From Littorina saxatilis (Eukaryota; Mollusca; Gastropoda; Littorinimorpha; Littorinidae), in contig NC_090255.1 of NCBI RefSeq assembly GCF_037325665.1, positions 34,137,325 to 34,201,324 of the forward strand: a stretch of 64,000 nucleotides of DNA. The letters are read 5' to 3'. The notes beneath the pieces are model-generated. The model did not search any database. It saw only the letters and a program-made list of their open reading frames with translations, and was not told where the DNA came from. The stretch's first letter is position 1, and each line of letters starts with the position of its first letter. The translations under genes and the position numbers were made by a program. Shown piece by piece: positions 53,830-64,000 of this stretch.

Positions 53830-54344
53830 CACCTTATTGAGCTTTGTATGGAGCATTTAACTGAGTATACGGGCCAAGGCTATCACGTTCAGAGCTCAAC
53901 TTATATAGCCTATGATTACAGCCCGTATAGCTCTAAGCAGAGATCTGCTACAGTGACGGAAAGAATGCTATCACACCATTGAAATGACATTCTTTCCGTC
54001 CCCTATAGGCGACGAAATAGGTCACACTTTTTAGTGCAAAATGCTTCGACGCCGGAGCGGGTACTGGACCCAGTGCGGTTCTAGTGCAAGCGCACTACAA
54101 AGTGCAAGCGCACTACAACGGCACTGGGTCCAGTACCCGCTCCGGCGTCGAAGCATTTTCCACTAAAAAGTGCACAAAATTTGACCTATTTCGTCGCCTA
54201 TAGGGGACGGAAAGAATGTCATTTCAATGGTGTGATAGCATTCTTTCCGTCACGTGACATCATAGGCTATATAAGTTGAGCTGTGAACGTGATAGCCTTG
54301 GCCCGTATACTCAGTTAAATGCTCCATACTAAAGCTCAATAAGG
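53830..54344. mobile_element. Large foldback element, 515 bp
   Basis: Arms of about 230 bp are near-perfect reverse complements, from CACCTTATTGAGCTTT to its inverse. Shorter inverted and direct repeats (GTGCAAGCGCACTAC) sit in the centre. It is inserted within a GA-rich tract. One arm has a deletion relative to the other. Non-coding. Confidence 0.85.
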
Positions 54345-54410
54345 TGGACAAAGAGAGAGATAGAGAGAGAGAGACAAAGAGAGAGATAGAGAGAGAGACA
54401 AAGAGAGAGA

Positions 54411-54800
54411 CTTAGACTTAGACTTAGACTTAGACTTAGACTTAGCACATTTTATTGACATAAAGGGTAAACATTTTAAGCCAAGGGCCTAATCTTACAA
54501 CGTGCCCTTTACATTCACACTAACACATCCGCACGCATATAAACAACATAATATAATGAATTCATATAGGCATAACATGTAAATGTACAGTAAATAAGCA
54601 TAAGCACCACACGAAACACAAAATCTAATATACGAAGTAAAACAATATGAATACTATATGCAATGAATATGTAATATGACGTGAATATAATTATATAGTA
54701 ATATTAATATAGTATACATTAGACAGAACTGTAAGATTCACATGATTATGTCACCGCGGGTGTGTACTTACAGAGAACAGTTTAGATGGTTTTTTTAAAG
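54411..54800 (-). repeat. LINE-like 3' end with a CTTAGA tail
   Basis: CTTAGA hexamers at 54411-54446, then sequence that on the minus strand ends AATAAAATGTGCTAAG. This is the usual tail layout of CR1/L2-type LINEs. No RT part is recognised. Confidence 0.6.
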
Positions 54801-54835
54801 AAGATTTTAAAATATTTACAGATTTGCTAGTTTTA

Positions 54836-54838
<3 letters not shown>

Positions 54839-54878
<40 letters not shown>
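54839..54878. repeat. (GA)n microsatellite
   Basis: GA array followed by G runs. Confidence 0.95.
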
Positions 54879-54881
<3 letters not shown>

Positions 54882-55012
54882 AAGGGGGGGGGGTCAGGGG
54901 GGTGGAGGTAAAATTTACAATTGTTTTTATTAAAAAAAAAATGTACTAAATATTTGTCTTGGAACTTTTTAATCAGAAATAAATATTTCTGATGTGCAGT
55001 TGCCTTTCGAAG

Positions 55013-55408
55013 ATAACAAGTCGCGTAAGGCGAAAATACAACATTTAGTCAAGTAGCTGTCGAACTCACAGAATGAAACTGAACGCAACGCAACGCAGCA
55101 AGACCGTATACTCGTAGCATCGTCACTCCACCGCCCGTGGCAAAGGCAGTGCCAGTGGAATTGACAAGAAGAGCGGGGTATTCGTTGCGCTGAGAAGGAT
55201 AGCACGCTTTTCTGTACCTCTCTTCGTTTTAACTTTCTGAGCGTGTTTTTAATCCAAACATATCATATCTATATGTTTTTGGAATCAGGAACCGACAAGG
55301 AATAAGATGAAATAGTTTTTAAATCAATTTCGAAAATTTAATTTTGATCATAATTTTTATATTTTTAATTTTCAGAGCTTGTACCCGGTGAAGCGGGTAT
55401 TCATCTAG
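55013..55408. repeat. Dispersed-repeat fragment ending in a Helitron-type 3' terminus
   Basis: The first part matches 49873-50255. It then switches to CCCGGTGAAGCGGG, a hairpin, and TATTCATCTAG before T. Confidence 0.75.
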
Positions 55409-55414
55409 TATATA

Positions 55415-55728
55415 TCTATATACGGCTTGTGTGTGTCTGTCTGTCTGTCTGTGTGTTCGCGATTCACGGCCAAAGTTCTCGATGGATCTGCTTCAAATTC
55501 GGTGGGCATATTCAGGTAGACCTCGGACACAAACGTGGAAAATTTTGAACACGTGCGAGCTCTCAGCGCGCAGCGCTAAACCGATTTTGGTTTTTCTGTA
55601 CATCCATTCCCAGTAACTCTTCCTTATCTTCTCCAGTGTTTTGCGTGTTTATCTCCCTTCCTTCGTACGGTATTCGGCTCTACTTCTTCCCGGCGAAGCC
55701 GTACCCGGCGAAGCGGGTATTCATCTAG
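55415..55728 (+). mobile_element. Short Helitron, 314 bp, at the duplication edge
   Basis: Starts TCTATATACGGCTTG after an A and ends with hairpin CCCGGCGAAGCGGG (55704-55717), then TATTCATCTAG, followed by T at 55729. The body is related to the start of the Helitron at 52076. Confidence 0.8.
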
Positions 55729-55847
55729 TAACACATATACTAACTGAGAGGATCGGAGACCGACGAGTCCATACTGATCCCCATGCTCGAGAACTCGCGT
55801 GTAAAATTCAAAGTCAAGATTTTTCTTTTTACCCATAAAAACAATCA

Positions 55848-56232
55848 GCCCGGTAAGCTCAGTCGGTAGAGGGCTCGATCGCACAATCTTTACGTCGCCG
55901 GTCACGGGTTCGAATCTCCTAGCAAGCAAGCGTATTTTTCAAACTTTTCTCTTAATTGTTAAACTTTCTCCGAATTTTAAAAACTCTTACTTCTTGTATT
56001 TGTTTCATTTGTCTTCATTCAAAAGGTTTGATTTGATGTATTAAATCGAATTAATCAAAGGGTTGCATAATTAGTGAGTGCTTCCAGTGAATGAATTCCT
56101 AGAATTACCAAACTGTTGGTGTGTTTTATAGTAAGATCGGCTTTTGGGGAACACACATTCGGCGGTTGTATCACCGCGAGTCGACTGCAGGTAATGCTCA
56201 TCAACCATTTCTTGTTAATGTACGTCTGAGTA
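55848..56232 (+). repeat. tRNA-headed SINE in intron 5 (family C), copy B
   Basis: Counterpart of 36296-36680. Confidence 0.65.
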
Positions 56233-56599
56233 AAGTAAATAGCAAACATGTTCCTGTTTTTTTTCTTTCTGTTTGGCTGTTAGGTGTGTGGAAAGCAACA
56301 AACATTTGTTAACAGTATGTATGTTACCATTAGGTTTGTGCCGTGAGTAGGCTATGCTGTGTTTCCCGCATTTAAATGTGCAAAAACAAATATGGAAATA
56401 GATTTGCACAGATAGTTTTCAGCCTTTATTATCAATACAAAAATGATTAGTTCAGCCTTTTTAATCAATGTCAGGTCCGATGTTTTCTTCTTTTGCATCA
56501 ACATTGCAAAATAAGAAAAATGCAATGTGGTAGAGTACCAATTGTATGTATTTGAGGTCAAGACATCAAAAGAGTAAAGTTTATCGTAAATATCAAGGG

Positions 56600-58327
56600 T
56601 TATTTAAACATACTACACAAACCAAAATAATAGATAATTGCTTCACATTTGAGAATAGCAGTGTGGGTTAAGCTTCCCTTGCCTTTACTAACCTTTCTAA
56701 AGTCCTCGATGTTAAGACGAGAATCCCAAATGTAGAGACGCATGTCCACCTGTTGATGTGAGTGTCTTCCGTGGACCTCCAGGAAAAGTTCTGGGGGAGG
56801 GTAGTCGGTGCCACAGTCGGTGCAAAAGTACACGCTGAAGTGTGTCGTCAGAATATGGATCTCGTTCTTCTCAGCAAAGTAAAACACCGCCTCTCTTTGA
56901 AGTTGTTCGTTTTTGAGCGACGATCGGCGGGCGTTATCCTTCTCCTCCAACGGTAAAATCTGCTGGACCCAGTCCCCGGACGCCGTCACGTAGCACTGGT
57001 ACACCTTCACCTTCTCTTTGCAGAATGTAGGCGGAAGAAAATGGGGCAGGACAATTCGAACATGTTTCTGGAATTGAAACCCATCTCCGGCAAAATATTC
57101 AGCCACAACGCTGGCAATGTATTCATTCTCTGGAAGGCGGAAGCTTCTGTGCACATGTTCCAGGTCCGTGCATACAGCGCCTTTTATGAGAACGTGTAAA
57201 TTGTCTTCAACTGCGCCTGCAGGGATTTCAAGCCTCACGTCGGATTCTGGGCCTCGGAAGAAGCCACCTGAGGAGTTAAACTCTTCGCGCACCTGCCACG
57301 TGTCACTGAACATAGGTGCGACGTTGACACTGCTGTCGAGATATTCTGTCTGTGTAGACGCGATGGATTCAAATGATCCGATAGTATTCGGAAAAGATGT
57401 TCTGTTGTTCTCCTGGAGTTTGTCCAAGTTTAAACTGTATCCCGTCTGGGACGTCTTATCTGTGCCGAATGAATTTGTCGAAAGGGAAACAGAGTTGAAG
57501 CTAGAGTCGTACAGTCCAGACACACTCGAAGGGTTGTTTACAGCGAGAGAATGCGAGCTGGCTCTGTTTACATCTGCATTTACTGTGAACCGTCTGAAGT
57601 GGGCGTCAGGGCGTGTTTGCATCATAGTTTCTGCATCGCTGCCGTCGTCAAACAGTATGCTTGGGATGCTTGCAGATTCGGTTTCACCTTTAAACATATC
57701 GTGGTTATTTCAAAACAAATGGAAACACTCGCCAAGTAATGACGCGACGCAGAAAAATGGCATCCAGACAAAAACACAGAATGTCCGACCAAACACCTTA
57801 AAGGTTTAGTCCTTCACCTGTAAACAATTCGGCTCAATAAGAGCTGTCCAGGTTTTTACATGGCATAAAACCATCCCTCCATTTGGACACATTCCAACAA
57901 TCAACAGCAAAACTGCTTACCTTGCAGAGTCAGTGGACGTTTTTTTAATAAATTATTGCCACATCAAAAAATGATCTTTCTGTACAGGATTAGGTTATGA
58001 TCTTGAGGTTTATAAGGTGGAGGGATGTTCATATTCCATCTAAAAGTCTGGGTGAGCGAGCCGAACTGTTTTTACTTTGTTCTAAAAACTGACCAGACAG
58101 ATACATAGACAGCAGGACAGACGCATAGACCGACTGACAGAGAGGGAAAGACTGAGTAAGACCGAAGAGACAAACAGTCAAAAATAAGAGCAGGAGAAAA
58201 GAGGTACAAGGAAACCGGAGATGCTGGCGAGAGATTGCATTGATCTTTAATTGCAAAAATGCACTTGCACACAAAGAAATGTAGGCGAGTTTCTTACAGG
58301 TGGGTTCGACTGTATACATATTGCGAG

Positions 58328-58417
<90 letters not shown>

Positions 58418-58755
58418 TCGTGGAATTGTGGTCCAGCCACACTGCAAGACGGACAGACATTCTCCGATGCAGTGAATGGCAAATCGTCTCTGACAGCAAC
58501 TGTTAATGAGCCTTGGGAGCTTATAGTGGTTGTCCGAGATTCCGAGTAGATATCTGTGGAATTGCTGCTTTGTAATAACGCTTTTGGCTCACGTGCAACA
58601 CAACGTGCATACTTCTTGTAAAAACGCAGCTGAAAAGATAGAAGCAATGCATAATATGATCAGAAAGTGAGAAGGCAATAAAGTTGATACTGTTTCTACT
58701 TCAAAAAGCAGCTAAACTGAACTTCACAAAATTAAATGGCTATCCACATGGCATT

Positions 58756-58820
<65 letters not shown>

Positions 58821-59744
58821 ATTAGATTAGTTATAACCGTGAAATGAAGTCGTTATTTCGCCCAGTTTCTAAAATGTGCAAGATCTGACACATAGCAAGG
58901 ACTATATGCAAAAACAGTTCTCTTCAACATCCTAAAGCTGTGTTGTTGAACCTTCACCAGATCGCGCTTTGGATACACAGTCCGGATAGTGTGGGTTGTG
59001 CACGACCCATACTTTCCAAAAATGGATTAAAGGTAAACATACATATGGGTCACACGCGACCCACTGCATCCCAATATCCATACACTTTTTCCTGCCTCTT
59101 TGCAGAGAATGGATCGTACAGCACCCGAGCCATCTGAATAGGGATACACCCCGTGAAATGCCTTCTTCATTTCCATATGTTTCGACCATGACCCACAACA
59201 TCCTGACTGTGTCGTTAAAATGACGTGATCATTCATTGGTTCATGTGAAGGGACTGTGATACTTCAGAATAACACATCGAATACTCCAAATGGTTTTAGA
59301 GATACATACACCTTTGGAGGGTACTGGGTCGTTAACCATTACTTGCAGTTCACGCACGGTGATACATATGATATCAGATGTTACTAAGTAGAGAATGGTT
59401 AGTTCTGAGAAACCGTTCTCAAAAAATACTCTACAACTGTGTATCATTTCGATTAATTTAATCGTCCATACATCCCTCAAAAGATTTGGAAGCAAGAAAA
59501 CGGAAGGAAGTAAAAGAAATGAACGTTTAGAAGAATGAAAATAAAAATGAAAGACATATCAAACAAGATGTTGTAACAAATGGTTTACTTGTGTTTCGAT
59601 TCGAAAACGGAACTACCAAATGTGCGGTAACGAGGCTAACTGTCAAAAGTTAGATTTTTTTTATTTGAGCGATACTCGTAAGTTCTAGAGCACGGGGATC
59701 CATTATTATCGACTCGTCAGATAACCGAGCCGCTCCCTTCATAG

Positions 59745-59790
<46 letters not shown>

Positions 59791-62283
59791 AGCTCTTGGC
59801 TCCGTCGATCTCACTGTTCGAGTTTCCTTACCTTGACGGCTTTTCTTCCGTTCAATTTTTATTTTTATTTTATATTCATGAGAGTATGTTTCCATTTTCT
59901 TGTGAAACTCTAAAATGACGTCGTCGAATGAAGCTTTCCACACAAAAAATGAGGTACTTTTAATTGTTCTATTCTGTATATATATGTTTCTTTGTAGAGG
60001 GCCTAGAGCCATAGGTTAGGCACTTAAAAATGTCCAGTTATTATTAGTATTATAAGAAGATGCAAGTAAGTGTTTCAAAGATTTCTGGCCTTAATGTTGA
60101 ATCAAAAGTTCAATATTTCAGCTCGGTTTTTTTAATAACGGTTCCCCTTATTTTAATCGCAATTTCAATCAAACACTAAAATAAACTATGAAAAATTTCG
60201 TATACAGCAGTTTATGAGTAATAGAACTTTGTAAAACTTTTGAAGAAATAACTTTAGAAATGCGGAAACGAACAAATGAAGCGGGAGACAAACTTCACCT
60301 CCAACCTCCTTAAAACTTACAGTCAACACTTGACTGAATAGAAAGACAAGTCTTACGCAATATGCGAAGGAGAGCAGGGAAGCAGCAAGGGATAGTACAA
60401 CTCCAGCTGTGAGTCCGATAAGCAGATTTGCATCAGATGACACACTTGCATCAGCCTGTGGACGTTCAACGCATGGTCCAGTTGGAGATGACTGCCGTTC
60501 ATGTCCCTCAGCGCAAGCATAGCAGTTGTCTTCACCAGCAGAGGAACAATTGATGCAAGCCTGATGACAATGACAACAGGATGTGTTGAAGTTGTCGATG
60601 CTCATAGCAAAAGTGTTGTTTTTGTCGTAGGATGGAGATGTAGTTGAGTTTGCCAAATTAGGAGAGCTCGTTTTGATGTCTGCAAAGAATCAGGCATGAA
60701 ATACAGAATACTTCAGATTTTATTCTAAACGCACAAACAGTCTATCATCTATCAACACTTTGAATATCAATATCTGGATACATTTGACAGTAAAATAATA
60801 TCTTTTAGATAATAATCACCACGAACCTGCCTACTTTATACATTATGCCAGTTTTTTTTTTTTGTTTTTTTTTTTTTTTAAGGAGGTATATAAAAAAACT
60901 CTTGGAGTTCGATCAGCACTGCTGAAGTGCTTGAACAGTGCCATAAACTACCTTGCAGGCGCCCACCACCCTCATGCACGAATTCCGATCGAAAGTAAGG
61001 GTTGGGAGTTTACTTGGTACTGTACACGATTAGTTCCTCGTGCGAAATAGCAGTATTCGATCACTTGGAATATGTCATGTGAAAATGTTAATAGGATATG
61101 TTTCAGTGCCAAAATGTCTACCCTCTTTTTCAGTGACACACACGCGTTTGGGTGTGTTCCAGCGCCTTGCCAGAATGGAACATTGAAACAAGATACAAAA
61201 ATCCCTATGCGTCATCTTTTTAGAAGAAATTCACATATCTCAAATGAGAACCGAATATGATCACTCAGTATCTGCTTGACTTTTACCGGCATTAGAAGCG
61301 CGTGTGTGTACACAGAAATCACAAAATGAAATTGAAATTCATGCATTTAGTTCTTTTGCTCTGATCAAAGACATCTAGGGAGAGTTCGGTGCATGTCAAA
61401 CACAGCGTATTCTAAGAACAGTTCGTTTACTCGATCTTTTGTAAATTCCTCATGAGCTCAAGATCGAGCACTGAATTATCAAATTAGTCTCCACAATCTT
61501 CGTCACGTTTTGGCATGGCTATCCAGAGACTGCCAAGGCAAAGTTTGAAATCAACGGTCGCAGCATCCTGTCATTATTCACCCAAACAGTATGTAGGTAA
61601 TGCGTGCGGGTTTTAAGAACATCATGAAAAACACTTTTTGGGGGGCACAGTTGGTCTAAATTTGGTGGATGTGCGTTTACAAGGTACAGTACCCTTCCAT
61701 ACACCGTTTTTGACCCAAAGTAGGGGGTGGGCGTTACTCGATACTGGGCGCTTACAAGGTAGTTTACTGTACTGGTATTTGAATCAACAACCTTCAAGGT
61801 CAAAGAAGCATCCACTTTGTCCTTCAGGGTAGTAACCGTCCGGACAGACGTCAATACAGTAGATTGACCCGTTGTCCAGTTGACAGCACCGGGCTGTCTC
61901 AGGAGGCAGGTCCAGGCACGCTGGGAAGCGAGAACACTGCAAATGGAGAGTGAATGAACATCAGCACAACTGTACTTTACAGTGGGCTGTTAAAATTTAT
62001 TAATATAAGATTTTTTAAGGCTTGTTGTCAGACTAGCTTTTTTCTGTCCGAGGGGAACAGAACGTACAGAATACAGAATACAGAATACAGAATCTTTAAT
62101 TGCCCAAGGTTGGGAATTTGTGATGATATTGCGGTTAAGAAACATTTCAATCCAGTCATTTACACCAACACACGCATCAACAAATTGATCAACAGCATTA
62201 ATTTAAAACAACACTGGACAGCATAAGTATAAAAATACATTCACTAAAACTAGCAGTATACGCTCAAGCTTGCTCGCCTCAAG

Positions 62284-62349
<66 letters not shown>

Positions 62350-62436
62350 ACACACACACGCGCGCGCGCGCGTGCGCGCGCGCACACACACGTCACTGCC
62401 TCATGCATTTTTAGATCTGAAGGTCAGCGAATTATA

Positions 62437-62514
<78 letters not shown>

Positions 62515-63747
62515 CTTTTTATAGATAAGTATCACATTATAAAGTTGTCATCGTTCTAAATCTTTTATGTGACCATCAGCTGAAAAGAGAAACGTTTGTA
62601 ATCAAATGTTTCACATTCTAGTATCATGACTCACAGATAGGAATGGCATAGGAGAATGCTATCCATGGAATCTTTGTTTGGGACTACGTAATACTTTTTT
62701 TTTTTAACCGTTTTGACTCGACTCGAAGAACAGTAAACGAAATTGCTTGGCTTCCTTCTTTCTTTCTATTTGTATGGCTTTCCTATCGGCAATCTACTCA
62801 TATCTCATACTTCTTCGTCTGTGTTGGTGGTTTGCAATTCTCAAATACGCTAAAGAGAGGGGGGAGAGGGGGATTAGTATGTTTGTTATATATATGCAAC
62901 CCACTGGACTGACATAGATGACAGAATCTTTTCTTTTGCTTGTGTGTACAGACTAAAAGGGACAAAGAGGTCTGCACATAAGTTGACCTGGGAGATCGCA
63001 CATTTTTATCTCCACACTTATCGTCAACAAACATACGGATTTTACATTAGGTAGTGTCTATACAGTGGAACCTTCAACGCAGACACCCCAAAATATCGAC
63101 ATTTTCTAACCTCGACCTTTTTTTACTCCTCGACCTGTTTTAATCCTCGACCTTTTGTCCCCTCGACGTTTTGCTGTTGACATTGTGTCACCCTCGACCT
63201 TTTGTCGCACTCGACATTTTGACCCTCGACCAAATGTCCTCGACCTGTTGTGCCTCGACCTTTTGGTTCTCATCCTTTATTAGCCAGCCCTTTAACCGGG
63301 GGCAAAGAAGTACCCTCACATTCCAATCATGCACACCATGCACATGTAGTGTCATGTCGGAGTACAAAAACTCGCCTAATTACAATATTCCAGTATCAAA
63401 CACATCCCAGTACCTTAAGCGTGTCCACTTTGTTAACAAGAACTTAATTTATCATCAAGTCAAGGGGTTCTCAATATTCGTCGGAGGATCTAACTTTAAA
63501 ATCATTCATGAAAATTATAATACATTTAATGTCAAGGCTTTATTTTAAGATATACGCCGTATATAATATACGTGTTCTGTGCTACCTTGTACGAACATGG
63601 GGCGTGTTCTTCAGTACACTGCACAACAATCGCAGTCTGTGTCAAACAACTCAGTGACACACTCACCGTCACATCTTTGGTGGCCCATGTCAGCAGTACA
63701 GTTGCAAGAAGCAGACCCCAAGTTCCTCCCCAGCTGATCGCTTTCAT
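56600..63747 (-). CDS. Receptor B: partial paralogue (exons 1-5), possible 616-residue form
   Basis: Exons lie at 63667-63747, 61792-61936, 60357-60679, 58416-58629 and 56693-57687, all with conserved splice sites and phases. They encode signal peptide, ectodomain, transmembrane helix and ZU5 domain. The exons for the UPA-like remainder and the tyrosine tail are absent, because the duplicated block ends at 55729. Reading on into intron 5 gives 30 codons and a stop at 56600, with AATAAA at 56430-56425 on the minus strand. Receptor B may therefore make a shorter, tail-less membrane protein, perhaps a decoy; that role is inference. It could also be an assembly duplicate of receptor A. Confidence 0.7.
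56693..57687 (-). CDS. Receptor B exon 5 (ZU5 domain)
   Basis: Protein identical to receptor A residues 255-586. Donor GTTAGT is kept but no downstream partner exon is seen before receptor A. Confidence 0.85.
58333..58413. repeat. (GA)n in intron 4, copy B
   Basis: About 80 bp, against about 55 bp in copy A. Confidence 0.95.
58416..58629 (-). CDS. Receptor B exon 4
   Basis: Counterpart of 38815-39028. The donor is followed at once by the GA/CT array (GAAG|GTCTCT). Confidence 0.78.
58757..58820. repeat. (GTT)n in intron 3, copy B
   Basis: GTT array, counterpart of 39154-39210. Confidence 0.95.
59744..59790. repeat. Second (GTT)n in intron 3, copy B
   Basis: About 47 bp, counterpart of 40134-40210. 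Confidence 0.95.
60357..60679 (-). CDS. Receptor B exon 3
   Basis: Counterpart of 40777-41099, identical at protein level. The alternative in-phase donor is kept. Confidence 0.82.
61792..61936 (-). CDS. Receptor B exon 2
   Basis: Counterpart of 42212-42356 with the same seven cysteines. Confidence 0.78.
62285..62512. repeat. Compound (CA)n / (CG)n in intron 1, copy B
   Basis: CA, then alternating CG near 62359-62382, then a short unique stretch and a second CA array. Copy A has one plain CA array here. Confidence 0.95.
63667..63747 (-). CDS. Receptor B exon 1
   Basis: Signal-peptide exon like 43963-44043, with one Thr-to-Ala change. Confidence 0.75.
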
Positions 63748-63962
63748 CGATGTCTTGAAGTGAAGAAAACACTTATTTCTACGTTTTACCATACACTACA
63801 TGTTCACACAAGATAGATATCCAACGTTGAATGTTGTATGAATGTTTCACAGGAAAAATACTCGCTGTCAATGGCGGGGTGTCGGGGGACGCGGGTGACG
63901 AATCTATATTGAGAACTACGTAAAACGGGTGCATGGGTATGATATCACGCGATGGCCCTGAC

Positions 63963-63966
<4 letters not shown>

Positions 63967-64000
<34 letters not shown>
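63967..64000. repeat. (CT)n at the window edge, copy B
   Basis: Start of the CT array matching 44263-44351, cut by the window end. Confidence 0.95.

Larger units (their letters stand above)
55729..64000. repeat. Segmental duplication, copy B (runs off the window)
   Basis: Second copy of 36177-44296, same orientation. The ZU5 exon gives an identical protein; other exons show single differences (for example SVDRPQ to SVAGPQ in exon 4, a Thr-to-Ala in exon 1). Microsatellites differ most. Confidence 0.97.

Overview
This window looks like nuclear DNA of a marine gastropod mollusc. The reasons are a spliced animal gene structure with long introns, a one-exon Toll-like receptor, tRNA-derived SINEs with clean target-site duplications, many small TIR and foldback elements, Helitrons, one young Ty3/Gypsy-type LTR element, and very many CA/GT, CT/GA and GTT arrays. 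Several repeats resemble periwinkle (Littorina) repeats from memory, but the genus is only a guess. There are no bacterial operons, rRNA genes, CRISPR arrays or intact tRNA genes.

Layout. 1-9 kb is intergenic and repeat-built: a foldback, a TTAA-flanked MITE, a hAT-like MITE, two SINEs, and 41-bp and pentanucleotide arrays. 9.5-11.7 kb holds a complete Toll-like receptor coding exon on the + strand. 12.47-19.60 kb is the LTR element, with nearly identical 1.6 kb LTRs. 19.6-27.7 kb is repeats, including a perfect 39-bp array whose period is a whole number of codons.

27.7-44.0 kb holds a nine-exon minus-strand gene that I assembled from splice sites and reading phase. Its 2934-nt CDS (977 residues plus stop) encodes a single-pass receptor: signal peptide, furin-like cysteine-rich ectodomain, transmembrane helix, intracellular ZU5 domain and start of a UPA domain, then a tail with several YxN motifs. 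Its introns carry a 3.1 kb TIR element with its own zinc-finger genes and a MULE-like element with a FLYWCH-like remnant.

44-55.7 kb is a dense repeat block with nested SINEs, LINE tails, a Helitron inside a MITE, and a 515-bp foldback. 55.73-64.0 kb is a second, nearly identical copy of 36.18-44.30 kb. It carries the first five receptor exons but not the last four. Its left edge falls exactly at the 3' terminus of a Helitron. Either the receptor was recently duplicated in tandem, leaving a shortened paralogue that may still end at an intronic stop and poly(A) signal, or the assembly holds two haplotypes side by side.

The two receptor loci share a theme: a TLR is an innate immune sensor, and ZU5/UPA modules occur in death- and guidance-receptor signalling. 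Nothing here shows that they act together.
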